Source: Alloyangia pacifica (GTDB lineage Bacteria > Pseudomonadota > Alphaproteobacteria > Rhodobacterales > Rhodobacteraceae). From it: a stretch of DNA of 64,000 bases. Under the pieces are notes generated by a model, which worked only from the letters and a program-made list of their open reading frames with translations, was not told the DNA's origin and did no database searches. Location of the stretch: contig NZ_JAIVKX010000007.1 in NCBI RefSeq assembly GCF_020524285.1, forward strand, positions 1 through 64,000, read 5' to 3'. Position numbers and translations under genes: made by a program. This document shows, one piece after another, positions 30,631 to 39,791 of this stretch (its first letter is position 1; each line of letters starts with the position of its first letter).

Positions 30631-31323
30631 TCAGCCCCGCGACCAGAGCGCGTTTTCTCCGAGTTTATCGACAAAGGCGGCGTGAGCCGCCTTTTCTTCT
30701 TCGGTGAGCCGCGAAGGCAGGGCCACGGGCCGCCGGGACGGACGCCATTCCTCGTCACCGCCGGCGCTGTTGCGGCCCGAGGACACCGGCGCCAGCACCA
30801 GATCCGGCTGCTTGCCACCGATCAGTTCCAGATAGACCTCCGCCAGGATCTCGCTGTCGAGCAGCGCGCCGTGCAGCGTCCGGCTGGAGTTGTCGATGCC
30901 GAAACGTCGGCAGAGCGCGTCCAGCGAGGCCGGCGAGCCGGGGAACTTCTTGCGCGCGATCATCAGCGTGTCGATCGCGCAATCCTTCGGTAGTTGCGGC
31001 CGGTTCGCCCATTTCAACTCTGCGTTGAGGAATTTGACGTCGAAGGTGGCGTTGTGGATCACCAGCTTGGCGTCGGTGCCGACGAAGGCGATGAACTCGT
31101 CGACGATCTTGGCGAAGACCGGCTTGTCGCGCAGGAAGTCGTCCCCCAGCCCGTGCACCTCGAAGGCCTCCTGCGGCATCGAGCGTTCGGGGTTGATGTA
31201 CTGGTGGTAGACCTTGCCCGTGGGCACGTGGTTGTAGAGTTCGACCGCGCCGATCTCGACGATGCGGTCGCCCTGTTCCGGCTCGAAGCCGGTGGTTTCG
31301 GTGTCGAGAACGATCTCACGCAT
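30631..31323 (-). CDS. dnaQ: DNA polymerase III epsilon subunit (proofreading exonuclease)
   Basis: A 230-residue 3'-5' exonuclease of the replicative polymerase. Exo I DTETTGFEP, Exo II NATFDVKFLN and the Exo III region HGALLDSEILAEVY carry the DEDD metal ligands and catalytic histidine. Its start overlaps the coaE stop by 8 nt. The C-terminal tail is expected to bind the alpha subunit. Confidence 0.95.
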   Translation of the reverse strand: MREIVLDTETTGFEPEQGDRIVEIGAVELYNHVPTGKVYHQYINPERSMPQEAFEVHGLGDDFLRDKPVFAKIVDEFIAFVGTDAKLVIHNATFDVKFLNAELKWANRPQLPKDCAIDTLMIARKKFPGSPASLDALCRRFGIDNSSRTLHGALLDSEILAEVYLELIGGKQPDLVLAPVSSGRNSAGGDEEWRPSRRPVALPSRLTEEEKAAHAAFVDKLGENALWSRG

Positions 31324-31906
31324 CGATCCGCCTTTCGATTTCTTTCAGCACATCCTGAACCTGCGCACGGGCATGGTCCAGCGTGTCCGTTACGATCACG
31401 AAATCCGCGCGGGCGCATTTCTCGGCATTGGGCATTTGGCGGGCGAGGATGCGATCCAGATCCGCCGCGCTCATCGTGCCGCGTGCCAGCACCCTGTCGC
31501 GCTGGAACTCTTCGGGAATGGTGACGCAGGCCACCGCGTCGAACTCGGCCTCCGACCCTGTCTCGTAGAGCAGGGGGATGTCGAAGACGCCGATGGCCTC
31601 GGGGTGGGATGTGTCGAACGCGGCGCGGTCCGCGCGCACCAGCGGGTGCACGATGGCCTCGATGCGCTTCAGCGCCCCGGCATCCGCCGCGATGACCTCG
31701 CGCAGCGCCTCACGTGAAACGGCGCCCTGCACGATGGCCTGCGGGAACTCTGCAGCGATGGCCGCCACCGCGGCGCCCCCCGCACCATAGAGCCTGTGCA
31801 CCGCCGCATCGGCGTCCCAGACGAGGCAGCCCGCCTCGGCAAAGAACTCCGCGGTCTGCGACTTTCCCATCCCGATGGATCCGGTGAGCCCAAGCTTGAA
31901 GCGCAT
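31316..31906 (-). CDS. coaE: dephospho-CoA kinase
   Basis: A 196-residue P-loop kinase that catalyses the last step of coenzyme A synthesis. The Walker A motif GLTGSIGMGKSQT is at the N-terminus, and the substrate lid region DIPLLYETGSE follows mid-protein. The ATG at 31906 shares one base with the aroE stop, so translation is coupled. The order aroE-coaE-dnaQ is conserved in alphaproteobacteria. Confidence 0.95.
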   Translation of the reverse strand: MRFKLGLTGSIGMGKSQTAEFFAEAGCLVWDADAAVHRLYGAGGAAVAAIAAEFPQAIVQGAVSREALREVIAADAGALKRIEAIVHPLVRADRAAFDTSHPEAIGVFDIPLLYETGSEAEFDAVACVTIPEEFQRDRVLARGTMSAADLDRILARQMPNAEKCARADFVIVTDTLDHARAQVQDVLKEIERRIDA

Positions 31907-32736
31907 CAGAGCACCGCGTCGCGGGTCGCCTGATCCACCACCGGGCGCTGGCCGAACCAGCGCTCGAATCCCGGCACCGCCTGGTGCAGCAGCATGCCCA
32001 GCCCATCGACGCAGGTGCAGCCCAGCTCGCGCCCGATGCGCAGCAGACGGGTCTCCAGCGGCGTATAGACGATGTCGGTGACCAGCGTGCCCGGCCGCAA
32101 CCCGTCCAGTGGCACCCGCAGCTCGGGCTTGCCGACCATGCCCAGCGAGCTGGTGTTGACCACCGTGTTCGCCTCTTCCAGCACGTTGCCCGCATGCACC
32201 CAGTCGATCACATGGATGCGCTGTCCGAAGTCTTCGCGCAGCGCTTCGGCGCGGGTCCGGGTGCGGTTGCTGAGATAGATCTTCGGCACACCCGCCTCGA
32301 GCAGCGAGGCGATCACCGCGCGCGAGGCACCGCCCGCACCCAGCACCACCGCCGGGCCCGCAGCGGCCCGCCACTCCGGCGCGCCCTGCTTGAGGTTCTC
32401 GATGAAACCATAGCCGTCGGTGTTGTCGGCATAGATCCGGCCGCCCTCGCGGAAGGTCAGCGTATTCGCCGCGCCGATCAGCGTCGCCCGATCCGAGACC
32501 ACGTCGGCGATCTCCATCACCCGCTCCTTGTGCGGAATGGTGATGTTCACCCCGACAAAGCCGATCTCGGGCAGCAGCCGCAGCGTCTCTTCCAGCTTGG
32601 CCGCCGGAACCTCCATAGGAATGTAATGGCCGGGCAGCCCGTAGCTCTTCAGCCAGTGCCCGTGCAGCAGGGGAGAGAGCGAATGCGCGATGGGCGAGCC
32701 GATGACGCCGGCCAGGGGGATCCTGTCTGCACTCAT
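31906..32736 (-). CDS. aroE: shikimate dehydrogenase (NADP)
   Basis: A 276-residue enzyme of aromatic amino acid synthesis that reduces 3-dehydroshikimate. The substrate-binding SPIAHSLSPLLH (about residue 14), catalytic NITIPHKE with its lysine, and the NADP-binding VLGAGGASRAV and SNRTRTRA are present. It overlaps maf by 4 nt and coaE by 1 nt. Confidence 0.96.
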   Translation of the reverse strand: MSADRIPLAGVIGSPIAHSLSPLLHGHWLKSYGLPGHYIPMEVPAAKLEETLRLLPEIGFVGVNITIPHKERVMEIADVVSDRATLIGAANTLTFREGGRIYADNTDGYGFIENLKQGAPEWRAAAGPAVVLGAGGASRAVIASLLEAGVPKIYLSNRTRTRAEALREDFGQRIHVIDWVHAGNVLEEANTVVNTSSLGMVGKPELRVPLDGLRPGTLVTDIVYTPLETRLLRIGRELGCTCVDGLGMLLHQAVPGFERWFGQRPVVDQATRDAVL

Positions 32737-33332
32737 CCCGCGATCACCCCGCGCACTTCCAGGAAGCCCAGAAGCTCCAGCAGGGGCAGGCCAAGAATGG
32801 TGAAATGGCTTCCCTCGATACTCGCAAACAGCCGCACGCCTTCCTCCTCCAGCTTGAAGCCCCCCACGGAACTGCGCAGGCTCTCCCAGTTTCGCTCTAT
32901 ATAATCGTCGAGATAGGCCTCGGAGAAAGCCCGCATCTTGAGACGCGCGACGCCGACATGGCGCCAGACCGGCTCGCCGCCTTCGTAGATCACCGCCGCC
33001 GACAAAAGATGCAGCCGCTGATCCCGCAGCTCCAAGAGCTGCGCGCGCGCCTCCTCGGGGCTGTCGGGCTTGGAATAGAGCTTGCCGTTGCAGCTCAGCA
33101 CCTGATCGCAGCCGAGCACCAGCGCGCCGGGGTTCCGGTCGGAAACCTTGCGCGCCTTATACTCGGCCAGCGCGTCAGCCACGTCGCGCGGCGGCGCACC
33201 CTCCGCCAGCAGCGAGTCGCGAATCGAGGATTCGTCGACACGCGCCACCTCGATTCCAAAGGAAACGCCGGCGGCGCGCAGCAGATCGGCGCGGATCTGG
33301 GAGCCGGAGGCGAGGACGAGCGGAAGACTCAT
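32733..33332 (-). CDS. maf: Maf family nucleotide pyrophosphatase
   Basis: A 199-residue house-cleaning pyrophosphatase that hydrolyses non-canonical or modified nucleoside triphosphates. The N-terminal LASGSQIRADLLRAAGV is the Maf signature with QIR in place of the usual PRR. The DQVL segment (about residue 75) holds the catalytic Asp. It is the first gene of the leftward maf-aroE-coaE-dnaQ operon, whose promoter must lie in the candidate origin region. A DnaA-box-like TGGGGATAA directly abuts its start. Confidence 0.92.
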   Translation of the reverse strand: MSLPLVLASGSQIRADLLRAAGVSFGIEVARVDESSIRDSLLAEGAPPRDVADALAEYKARKVSDRNPGALVLGCDQVLSCNGKLYSKPDSPEEARAQLLELRDQRLHLLSAAVIYEGGEPVWRHVGVARLKMRAFSEAYLDDYIERNWESLRSSVGGFKLEEEGVRLFASIEGSHFTILGLPLLELLGFLEVRGVIAG

Positions 33333-33730
33333 GGGGATAAACCTGTTCGCAGACTTGGGCCTTTGTCAGGGGAAGCTTCTGGGGAAAATCGCCCCCGGTT
33401 TCAAGGCTGGGGAGATCTCCCGAGGTTCACGTCGAGTCGGGGTGATTCCTGAGTCTGTGGGTTTGGATAACTTCCCACTGTGGAGAACCGGATCCGACCG
33501 GATCTCTTCAAGATCTATCCACAATGGACCTTATTGCTTTCAAAGGCCTTTTTTACATGATCAGAACGTCGATTCACCCAAAGCAGATCCGAGGGATCTC
33601 CGCAGATCTATCCACAGAGGGATCCGCCGTGGATAGGGTTCCGTGAAACATTTGATCCACCGGAGTCGGGTTACCAATAAACAAAATCATCTCTTCTTTT
33701 CTTTATTTAATTTTTTGAAAACTAGGCCGG
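33333..33730. other. candidate chromosomal replication origin (oriC)
   Basis: A non-coding gap between maf and rho. It has six 9-mers within one or two mismatches of the DnaA box TTATCCACA/TGTGGATAA: 33332-33340, 33462-33470, 33479-33487, 33515-33523, 33608-33616 and 33628-33636. GANTC sites are clustered (33434, 33444, 33451, 33571, 33663, plus 33326 in maf). GATC-rich words recur. An A+T-rich tract at 33674-33723 is a plausible unwinding element. In Caulobacter, oriC lies beside this same maf-side gene block, and parAB follow on the other side. The hemE gene next to the Caulobacter origin is missing here. Confidence 0.7.
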
Positions 33731-33753
33731 GCCGACGTGCTCGGCCCCGGGAA

Positions 33754-33782
33754 TTGACTTCGACCGGGGGAGCAGATAGGCA
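33754..33782 (+). promoter_or_regulatory. possible rho promoter
   Basis: TTGACT (33754-33759), a 17-nt spacer and TAGGCA (33777-33782) resemble a sigma-70 promoter. This would give rho a leader of about 80 nt, which could host autoregulation as known for rho in other bacteria. A G/C hairpin (about 33724-33750) lies just upstream. Confidence 0.4.
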
Positions 33783-33872
33783 TCTTCTCAACACCTGTTC
33801 TGGTGGGACCTTCCCGAAAGACATCCGCAGGATACTGCGAAAGCGACGGCCAACCGTGGCCCGGAGGAATGC

Positions 33873-35156
33873 ATGACTGATGCCGATATCGTCGAGCGTC
33901 TGAACCTGTCTGATCTGAAGGCGCAGAGCCCGAAAGATCTCCTGGCGATGGCCGAAGAGCTGGACATCGAAAACGCATCGACGATGCGCAAGGGCGAGAT
34001 GATGTTCCAGATCCTGCGCGAGCGCGCAGACGAGGGCTGGACCATCTTTGGCGACGGCGTGCTCGAGGTGCTGCAGGACGGCTTCGGCTTCCTGCGCTCG
34101 CCCGAGGCGAACTACCTGCCGGGCCCCGATGACATCTATGTCTCGCCGGAAATGATCCGGAAGTACTCGCTGCGCACCGGCGACACGATCGAAGGCGAGA
34201 TCCGCGCGCCCGACAACGAAGAGCGCTACTTCGCGCTGGTCGACGTCTCGGCGATCAACTTCGAGGATCCGGACCGGGCGCGCCACAAGATCGCCTTCGA
34301 CAACCTGACGCCGCTCTATCCCGACGAGCGCCTGAAGATGGAAATCGAGGATCCGACGATCAAGGACAAGTCGGCCCGGATCATCGACCTGGTCGCGCCC
34401 ATTGGTAAGGGCCAGCGTTCGCTCATCGTGGCACCGCCGCGCACCGGTAAGACGGTGCTGCTGCAGAACATCGCCAGCTCGATCGAGAAGAACCACCCCG
34501 AGTGCTACCTGATCGTCCTGCTGATCGACGAACGCCCCGAGGAAGTCACCGACATGCAGCGTTCCGTGAAGGGCGAGGTGATCTCCTCGACCTTCGACGA
34601 ACCGGCAACCCGTCACGTGGCCGTTTCGGAAATGGTCATCGAGAAAGCCAAGCGTCTCGTCGAGCATAAACGAGATGTTGTGATTCTTCTCGACTCGATC
34701 ACAAGACTTGGTAGAGCCTTCAATACCGTTGTGCCGTCGTCGGGCAAGGTTCTGACCGGTGGTGTCGATGCGAACGCACTGCAGCGTCCGAAGCGTTTCT
34801 TCGGTGCCGCGCGGAACATCGAAGAGGGCGGTTCGCTCACCATCATCGCCACCGCGCTGATCGACACCGGCTCGCGCATGGACGAGGTGATCTTCGAAGA
34901 ATTCAAGGGCACCGGTAACTCGGAAATCGTGCTCGACCGCAAGGTCGCGGACAAGCGGGTCTTCCCGGCGATCGACATTCTCAAGTCGGGCACCCGGAAA
35001 GAGGATCTGCTCACCGACAAGATCGACCTGCAGAAGACCTTCGTGCTGCGCCGCATCCTCAACCCGATGGGCACGACCGATGCGATCGAGTTCCTGCTCT
35101 CCAAGCTCAAGCAGACGAAGACCAACGGCGAGTTCTTCGACTCCATGAACAGCTAA
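33873..35156 (+). CDS. rho: transcription termination factor Rho
   Basis: A 427-residue hexameric RNA helicase that terminates transcription. The N-terminal RNA-binding domain includes [13 protein letters not shown]. The ATPase core has [20 protein letters not shown] (Walker A) and [16 protein letters not shown] (Walker B and Q/R loop region), and it ends normally in FFDSMNS. The ribosome binding site GGAGG precedes the ATG. It is the first gene right of the candidate origin and is followed after 24 nt by mnmE. Confidence 0.97.
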   Translation: MTDADIVERLNLSDLKAQSPKDLLAMAEELDIENASTMRKGEMMFQILRERADEGWTIFGDGVLEVLQDGFGFLRSPEANYLPGPDDIYVSPEMIRKYSLRTGDTIEGEIRAPDNEERYFALVDVSAINFEDPDRARHKIAFDNLTPLYPDERLKMEIEDPTIKDKSARIIDLVAPIGKGQRSLIVAPPRTGKTVLLQNIASSIEKNHPECYLIVLLIDERPEEVTDMQRSVKGEVISSTFDEPATRHVAVSEMVIEKAKRLVEHKRDVVILLDSITRLGRAFNTVVPSSGKVLTGGVDANALQRPKRFFGAARNIEEGGSLTIIATALIDTGSRMDEVIFEEFKGTGNSEIVLDRKVADKRVFPAIDILKSGTRKEDLLTDKIDLQKTFVLRRILNPMGTTDAIEFLLSKLKQTKTNGEFFDSMNS

Positions 35157-35180
35157 ACATAAACCGCAAAGGAGGCGGGG

Positions 35181-36464
35181 ATGGATACGATCTTCGCACT
35201 TGCCAGCGCGGTCGGCAAAGCAGGCGTTTCCGTGGTGAGGGTTTCCGGACCCTCCGCATGGGACGCCTGTTCTCGTCTTTGCGGCGATGTTCCAACGCCG
35301 CGTTGCACCGCGCTGCGCAAGCTGACCGACGGGGCAGGGCAGCTGCTCGACGAGGCGCTGGTTCTGACCTTCGAGGACGGCAAGAGTTTCACCGGCGAGC
35401 AGGTCGTCGAATTCCACCTGCACGGCAGTATCGCCATCCTGCGTGCGGTGCTCCGCGAGCTCGCCGCGATGGAGGGGATCCGCCAGGCCGAGCCCGGTGA
35501 GTTCACGCGCCGCGCGCTGGAACACGACCGGCTGGATCTCACTCAGGTGGAGGCGCTGGCGGATCTGATCGAGGCGGAAACCGACAGCCAGCGCACGCAG
35601 GCAATGACGATTTTTGCCGGCGCGCTCGGGAAAAAGGTCGAGACATGGCGTGAGGAGCTGATCTTCGCCGCCTCTCTGCTCGAGGTGACGATTGATTTCG
35701 CCGATGAAGAGGTGCCGGTCGACGTCAGCGACGACGTGCGCACCGCGCTCATCAAGGTAAAGGCCGAGCTGGAGCGGGAACTCGCGGGTGTCGACGCTGC
35801 CGAACGCATCAGATCCGGCTTCGAAGTTGCGATCATTGGCCGTCCGAACGTCGGAAAATCCACTCTTCTCAATGCGTTGTCGGGTCGCGACGCGGCCATC
35901 ACCTCGGAGCATGCCGGCACCACCCGAGATGTGATCGAGGTCCGCATGGAAATCGCCGGGCTGCCGGTCACGCTTCTTGATACGGCCGGGCTGCGCGAGG
36001 CGGCAGATCCGGTCGAGAAAATCGGCATCCAGCGCGCCCGCGATCGCGCCGAACTGGCGGACCTGCGGGTCTTCCTGCTCGAGGCGGACGAAACGCTCGA
36101 CGTTCTCCCGCGGAAGGGTGACCTCGTGCGGCGATCAAAGGGAGATCTCTCCGGCGACGCGCAGGCGATTTCCGCCGCAACCGGGCAGGGGATCGAAGCG
36201 CTGATTTCGGAAATCGGCGCGACCTTGTCCGAGCGTGTGCAGTCCAGCGGGCTTGCAACGCGGGAACGGCATAGAATTGCCTTCCAGGACGGCGCCGATG
36301 CGCTCACAACCGGGCTGGAATTGCTTGATTTCGGACCCGAGCGGTACGATATCGCTGCAGAAGAAGTCCGGGTCGCGATTCGACGCCTTGAAGCCCTGAT
36401 CGGGCGCGTCGACGTGGAAAATCTTCTGGACAAGATCTTTTCGAGCTTCTGCCTGGGTAAGTAA
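35181..36464 (+). CDS. mnmE: tRNA modification GTPase MnmE
   Basis: A 427-residue GTPase that, with MnmG, adds the 5-carboxymethylaminomethyl group to wobble uridine of certain tRNAs. The tetrahydrofolate-binding N-terminal domain is followed by a G domain (GRPNVGKST near residue 222, DTAGLREA) and the C-terminal FCLGK motif holding the conserved cysteine. It lies directly before mnmG, its partner, with a parS site between them. Confidence 0.96.
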   Translation: MDTIFALASAVGKAGVSVVRVSGPSAWDACSRLCGDVPTPRCTALRKLTDGAGQLLDEALVLTFEDGKSFTGEQVVEFHLHGSIAILRAVLRELAAMEGIRQAEPGEFTRRALEHDRLDLTQVEALADLIEAETDSQRTQAMTIFAGALGKKVETWREELIFAASLLEVTIDFADEEVPVDVSDDVRTALIKVKAELERELAGVDAAERIRSGFEVAIIGRPNVGKSTLLNALSGRDAAITSEHAGTTRDVIEVRMEIAGLPVTLLDTAGLREAADPVEKIGIQRARDRAELADLRVFLLEADETLDVLPRKGDLVRRSKGDLSGDAQAISAATGQGIEALISEIGATLSERVQSSGLATRERHRIAFQDGADALTTGLELLDFGPERYDIAAEEVRVAIRRLEALIGRVDVENLLDKIFSSFCLGK

Positions 36465-36468
36465 GGAG

Positions 36469-36484
36469 TGTTTCACGTGAAACA
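36469..36484. promoter_or_regulatory. parS centromere site 1 (perfect)
   Basis: TGTTTCACGTGAAACA, a perfect 16-bp palindrome identical to the parS consensus bound by chromosomal ParB. It lies 5 nt after the mnmE stop and covers the mnmG start codon region. It is about 3 kb from the candidate origin and 3.3 kb from parB. Confidence 0.95.
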
Positions 36485-38345
36485 ACTCGATTTTGACGTC
36501 GTCGTCGTGGGGGGCGGACATGCGGGCACCGAGGCCGCCGCGGCTTCGGCGCGAATGGGCGCGAAAACGGCGCTCGTCACCCTGACCCGAGGCGGGATCG
36601 GGGTAATGTCGTGCAATCCGGCCATTGGGGGGCTCGGAAAGGGCCATCTTGTGCGCGAAATCGACGCCATGGACGGTGTCATGGGCCGCGTGGCGGACCA
36701 GGCGGGCATCCAGTTCCGTCTTCTTAACCGTCGCAAGGGCCCCGCAGTGCAGGGGCCGCGAACACAGGCCGACCGAAAACTCTACCGCGAAGCCATGCTC
36801 CGCGAGGTGGAGGCCGCGCCGAACCTTTCCATTGTGGAAGGGGAGGTGACGGATCTGCTGAAAACCGGAGACCTCGTGCAGGGTGTCGTCCTTGCCGACG
36901 GATCCGAGCTCAGATCGGCGGCCGTAGTGCTCACCACGGGCACGTTCCTTCGCGGCGTCATCCATATTGGCGAGCAAAAACGCCCGGGCGGACGCATGGG
37001 CGACAAGCCGGCTGTAAAGCTGGCCGAACGTTTGGACGAGATGGCCCTGCCGCTCGGTCGCCTGAAAACCGGGACGCCGCCGCGTCTCGACGGGCGGACG
37101 ATCAATTGGGACATTCTCGACATCCAGCCGGGCGATGACGATCCGGCCATGTTCTCTTTCCTGTCGAAAGAACCCTTTGTCCGGCAGATCTCCTGCGGCA
37201 TCACCCATACCAACGCGCGCACACACGAGCTGATCCGCGACAATCTCTCGCGTTCGGCCATGTATGGCGGTCATATCGAGGGTATCGGCCCCCGCTATTG
37301 CCCCTCGATCGAAGACAAGATCGTGCGGTTCGCCGACAAGGAGTCCCACCAAATCTTCCTTGAGCCCGAGGGACTGGACGATCACACGGTCTATCCCAAC
37401 GGAATCTCGACCTCGCTGCCGGAGGACGTGCAGGAAGCCTATGTACACTCCATCCTAGGCCTCGAATCCGCAAAGATCCTGCAGCCCGGCTACGCTATCG
37501 AGTATGATTTTGTCGATCCGCGGGCGCTGGACCTGCGGCTTTCGGTGAAAGCCTGCTCTGGACTGTATCTTGCGGGGCAAATCAACGGTACCACGGGATA
37601 CGAGGAAGCCGCGGCTCAGGGCATGGTTGCGGGGCTCAACGCCGCCGCGCAGAGCCTCGGGCAAAAGGAAATCACCTTCAGCCGCGCGGAAAGCTATATC
37701 GGCGTGATGATTGACGATCTCACGTCGCGGGGTGTGACCGAGCCCTACCGCATGTTCACCTCGCGCGCGGAATTCCGGCTGTCGCTTCGGGCAGACAACG
37801 CGGATCAACGGCTTACTCCAATGGCGATTGCCCTGGGCTGCGTCTCGGAAACCCGCAAGGCTGCCTTCCTCGAAAAATCTGAGAAGCTCGAGCAGGGCAG
37901 GGGCGTGCTCAGCGAGATCTCTATGACTCCGCGCGAATTGACCGAGCTCGGGCTCAAGATGAATGCGGATGGCGCGCGGCGGAGCCTGTTCCAGCTTCTG
38001 TCTTTCCCCGACATCTCCATGGAGTTCCTGCGCCAGCATGTGCCGGAACTGACGGCGATCGACCTGGAAATTGGAGAACAGCTCGCGAAGGACGCGCTCT
38101 ACGCCAATTATATCGACCGGCAGAAGCGCGACGTCGAAGCGCTTAAACGCGATGAGACCTACCAAGTGCCATCCGATTTCGATTTCTCGACGATCGAAGG
38201 GCTTTCCAATGAGCTGAAGCAAAAGCTTGCGAGGGCCAAGCCCTCGACGCTGGCGCAGGCCGCGAAAGTGGATGGGATGACGCCCGCTGCGCTCTCGCTT
38301 CTGCTCATTCGGCTTCGTCGGAACGACAGGGCGCGCAGCGCATGA
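36477..38345 (+). CDS. mnmG: tRNA uridine-5-carboxymethylaminomethyl synthesis enzyme MnmG
   Basis: A 622-residue FAD-dependent partner of MnmE. The dinucleotide-binding [14 protein letters not shown] is near the N-terminus, and the C-terminal domain ends in [22 protein letters not shown] chose GTG at 36477 because AAGGAG (36463-36468) lies 8 nt upstream. The GTG at 36468 would overlap that ribosome binding site and adds only three residues (encoded by parS itself). The start codon is inside parS, so ParB binding and translation signals share bases. The stop overlaps rsmG (ATGA). Confidence 0.95.
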   Translation: MKQLDFDVVVVGGGHAGTEAAAASARMGAKTALVTLTRGGIGVMSCNPAIGGLGKGHLVREIDAMDGVMGRVADQAGIQFRLLNRRKGPAVQGPRTQADRKLYREAMLREVEAAPNLSIVEGEVTDLLKTGDLVQGVVLADGSELRSAAVVLTTGTFLRGVIHIGEQKRPGGRMGDKPAVKLAERLDEMALPLGRLKTGTPPRLDGRTINWDILDIQPGDDDPAMFSFLSKEPFVRQISCGITHTNARTHELIRDNLSRSAMYGGHIEGIGPRYCPSIEDKIVRFADKESHQIFLEPEGLDDHTVYPNGISTSLPEDVQEAYVHSILGLESAKILQPGYAIEYDFVDPRALDLRLSVKACSGLYLAGQINGTTGYEEAAAQGMVAGLNAAAQSLGQKEITFSRAESYIGVMIDDLTSRGVTEPYRMFTSRAEFRLSLRADNADQRLTPMAIALGCVSETRKAAFLEKSEKLEQGRGVLSEISMTPRELTELGLKMNADGARRSLFQLLSFPDISMEFLRQHVPELTAIDLEIGEQLAKDALYANYIDRQKRDVEALKRDETYQVPSDFDFSTIEGLSNELKQKLARAKPSTLAQAAKVDGMTPAALSLLLIRLRRNDRARSA

Positions 38346-38962
38346 GTGCGTTGGACCTTGGCGGCGGTCTCAGTGTTTCACGTGAAACATGGGACCGCCT
38401 GGAGCACTACACCGACCTTCTGCGAAAGTGGAATCCACGGATCAACCTTGTCTCGCCGACGACGCTCGAGGAAGCCTGGACCCGGCACATCGTGGATTCC
38501 GCACAAATCTGGAGTATTCCACAGGAATATCCCCAGCACTGGGCGGATCTCGGGGTTGGTGGCGGCTTTCCCGGGCTCGTAGTCGCGATCCTTCGGGATG
38601 AATTCGCGCCGGAGATGAAAGTCTCGCTCGTCGAAAGTGACCAGCGGAAATGCGCCTTCCTGCGCACCGTGCTGCGCGAGACCGGGGTCGACGCGAACGT
38701 CGAGCCCCGGCGTATCGAGGAAATTCCGCCGCTTGGTGCAGATTTGCTCAGCGCCCGCGCGCTGGCCTCGCTCGACAAACTTTTGGGCTTTGCCAACCGT
38801 CACCTGTGCGAGAATGGCACCGCACTCTTTCCCAAGGGGGCGCAGGCCGAAAAAGAAATCGCAGACGCACGCAAGATGTGGCAGTTTGATCTGGTACGGC
38901 ATACAAGTCTTACGGATCCCCACGCGGTTGTCTTGCAAATCGGAGCGCTGACTCATGTCTGA
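38342..38962 (+). CDS. rsmG: 16S rRNA (guanine-527-N7)-methyltransferase
   Basis: A 206-residue SAM-dependent methyltransferase (formerly GidB). Motif I is [15 protein letters not shown]. The N-terminal [12 protein letters not shown] is typical. Residues 12-15 (SRET) and neighbours are encoded by a perfect parS, a short peptide that recurs in alphaproteobacterial RsmG proteins as I recall them. It overlaps mnmG upstream (4 nt) and parA downstream (8 nt). Confidence 0.95.
   Translation: MSALDLGGGLSVSRETWDRLEHYTDLLRKWNPRINLVSPTTLEEAWTRHIVDSAQIWSIPQEYPQHWADLGVGGGFPGLVVAILRDEFAPEMKVSLVESDQRKCAFLRTVLRETGVDANVEPRRIEEIPPLGADLLSARALASLDKLLGFANRHLCENGTALFPKGAQAEKEIADARKMWQFDLVRHTSLTDPHAVVLQIGALTHV
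38374..38389. promoter_or_regulatory. parS centromere site 2 (perfect, inside rsmG)
   Basis: TGTTTCACGTGAAACA, identical to site 1, lies entirely within the rsmG coding sequence, where it encodes VSRET. It is 1.9 kb from site 1 and about 570 bp before parA. Confidence 0.95.
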
Positions 38963-39764
38963 TACCTTCCGGCCGGGCGCGGCCAAGATCGTAGCCATCG
39001 CGAACCAGAAGGGCGGGGTGGGCAAGACCACGACGACGATCAACCTCGGCGCCGCCTTGGCAGAGCGCGGTCTGAAGGTGCTCATCGTTGATCTCGATCC
39101 GCAGGGGAACTCGTCGACTGGGCTCGGAATCGAGCCTGAGGCGCGGGAATACACCGCCTACGAGCTGTTGCTCGAGGACGCGCCGCTGTCGGACATGATC
39201 CTCGAAACCGAGACCGCAAACCTGAAATTGATCCCGGCGACGGTGGATCTGGCCTCGGCTGACATCGAGCTGGTGGCGAACGAAAAGCGCAGCTTCCTGC
39301 TGCACGACGCGCTGCGCCAGGCCGAGATGGCGCAATTCGCCTTCGACTTCATTCTCATCGATTGCCCGCCGTCGCTGAACTTGCTGACGGTCAATGCCAT
39401 GGTCGCGGCGCATTCGATCCTCGTGCCTCTGCAGAGCGAGTTCTTCGCGCTCGAGGGTCTGTCGCAGCTGATGCTGACGATCCGCGAAGTGCGGCAGAGC
39501 GCCAATCCGGAACTTCGGATCGAAGGCGTGGTCCTGACCATGTTCGACGCGCGCAACAACTTGTCGCGCTTGGTCGAGGAAGACGCGCGCGCCAACCTCG
39601 GCGACCTGGTGTTCAACACGGTGATCCCGCGCAACGTGCGGGTCAGCGAGGCGCCGTCCTATGCCTGCCCGGTGCTGACCTACGACACCAATTCCAAGGG
39701 CGCGCTGGCCTACCGGGCGCTGGCGGACGAGCTGCTGCGCAACAACGCGCAGATGGCGGCATAA
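38955..39764 (+). CDS. parA: chromosome partitioning ATPase ParA
   Basis: A 269-residue Walker-type ATPase that moves ParB-parS complexes to segregate origins. The deviant Walker A motif [17 protein letters not shown] is at about residue 17, with Walker A' VDLDPQGN and Walker [11 protein letters not shown]. The start overlaps rsmG by 8 nt. It is followed 27 nt later by parB. Confidence 0.97.
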   Translation: MSDTFRPGAAKIVAIANQKGGVGKTTTTINLGAALAERGLKVLIVDLDPQGNSSTGLGIEPEAREYTAYELLLEDAPLSDMILETETANLKLIPATVDLASADIELVANEKRSFLLHDALRQAEMAQFAFDFILIDCPPSLNLLTVNAMVAAHSILVPLQSEFFALEGLSQLMLTIREVRQSANPELRIEGVVLTMFDARNNLSRLVEEDARANLGDLVFNTVIPRNVRVSEAPSYACPVLTYDTNSKGALAYRALADELLRNNAQMAA

Positions 39765-39791
39765 GAACAAATTCGAGACGAGAGGGCAGTT

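Noticed and set aside
36468-36470. GTG at 36468 as the mnmG start
   Set aside because: It overlaps the AAGGAG ribosome binding site; GTG at 36477 has correct spacing, and conserved sequence begins only afterwards.
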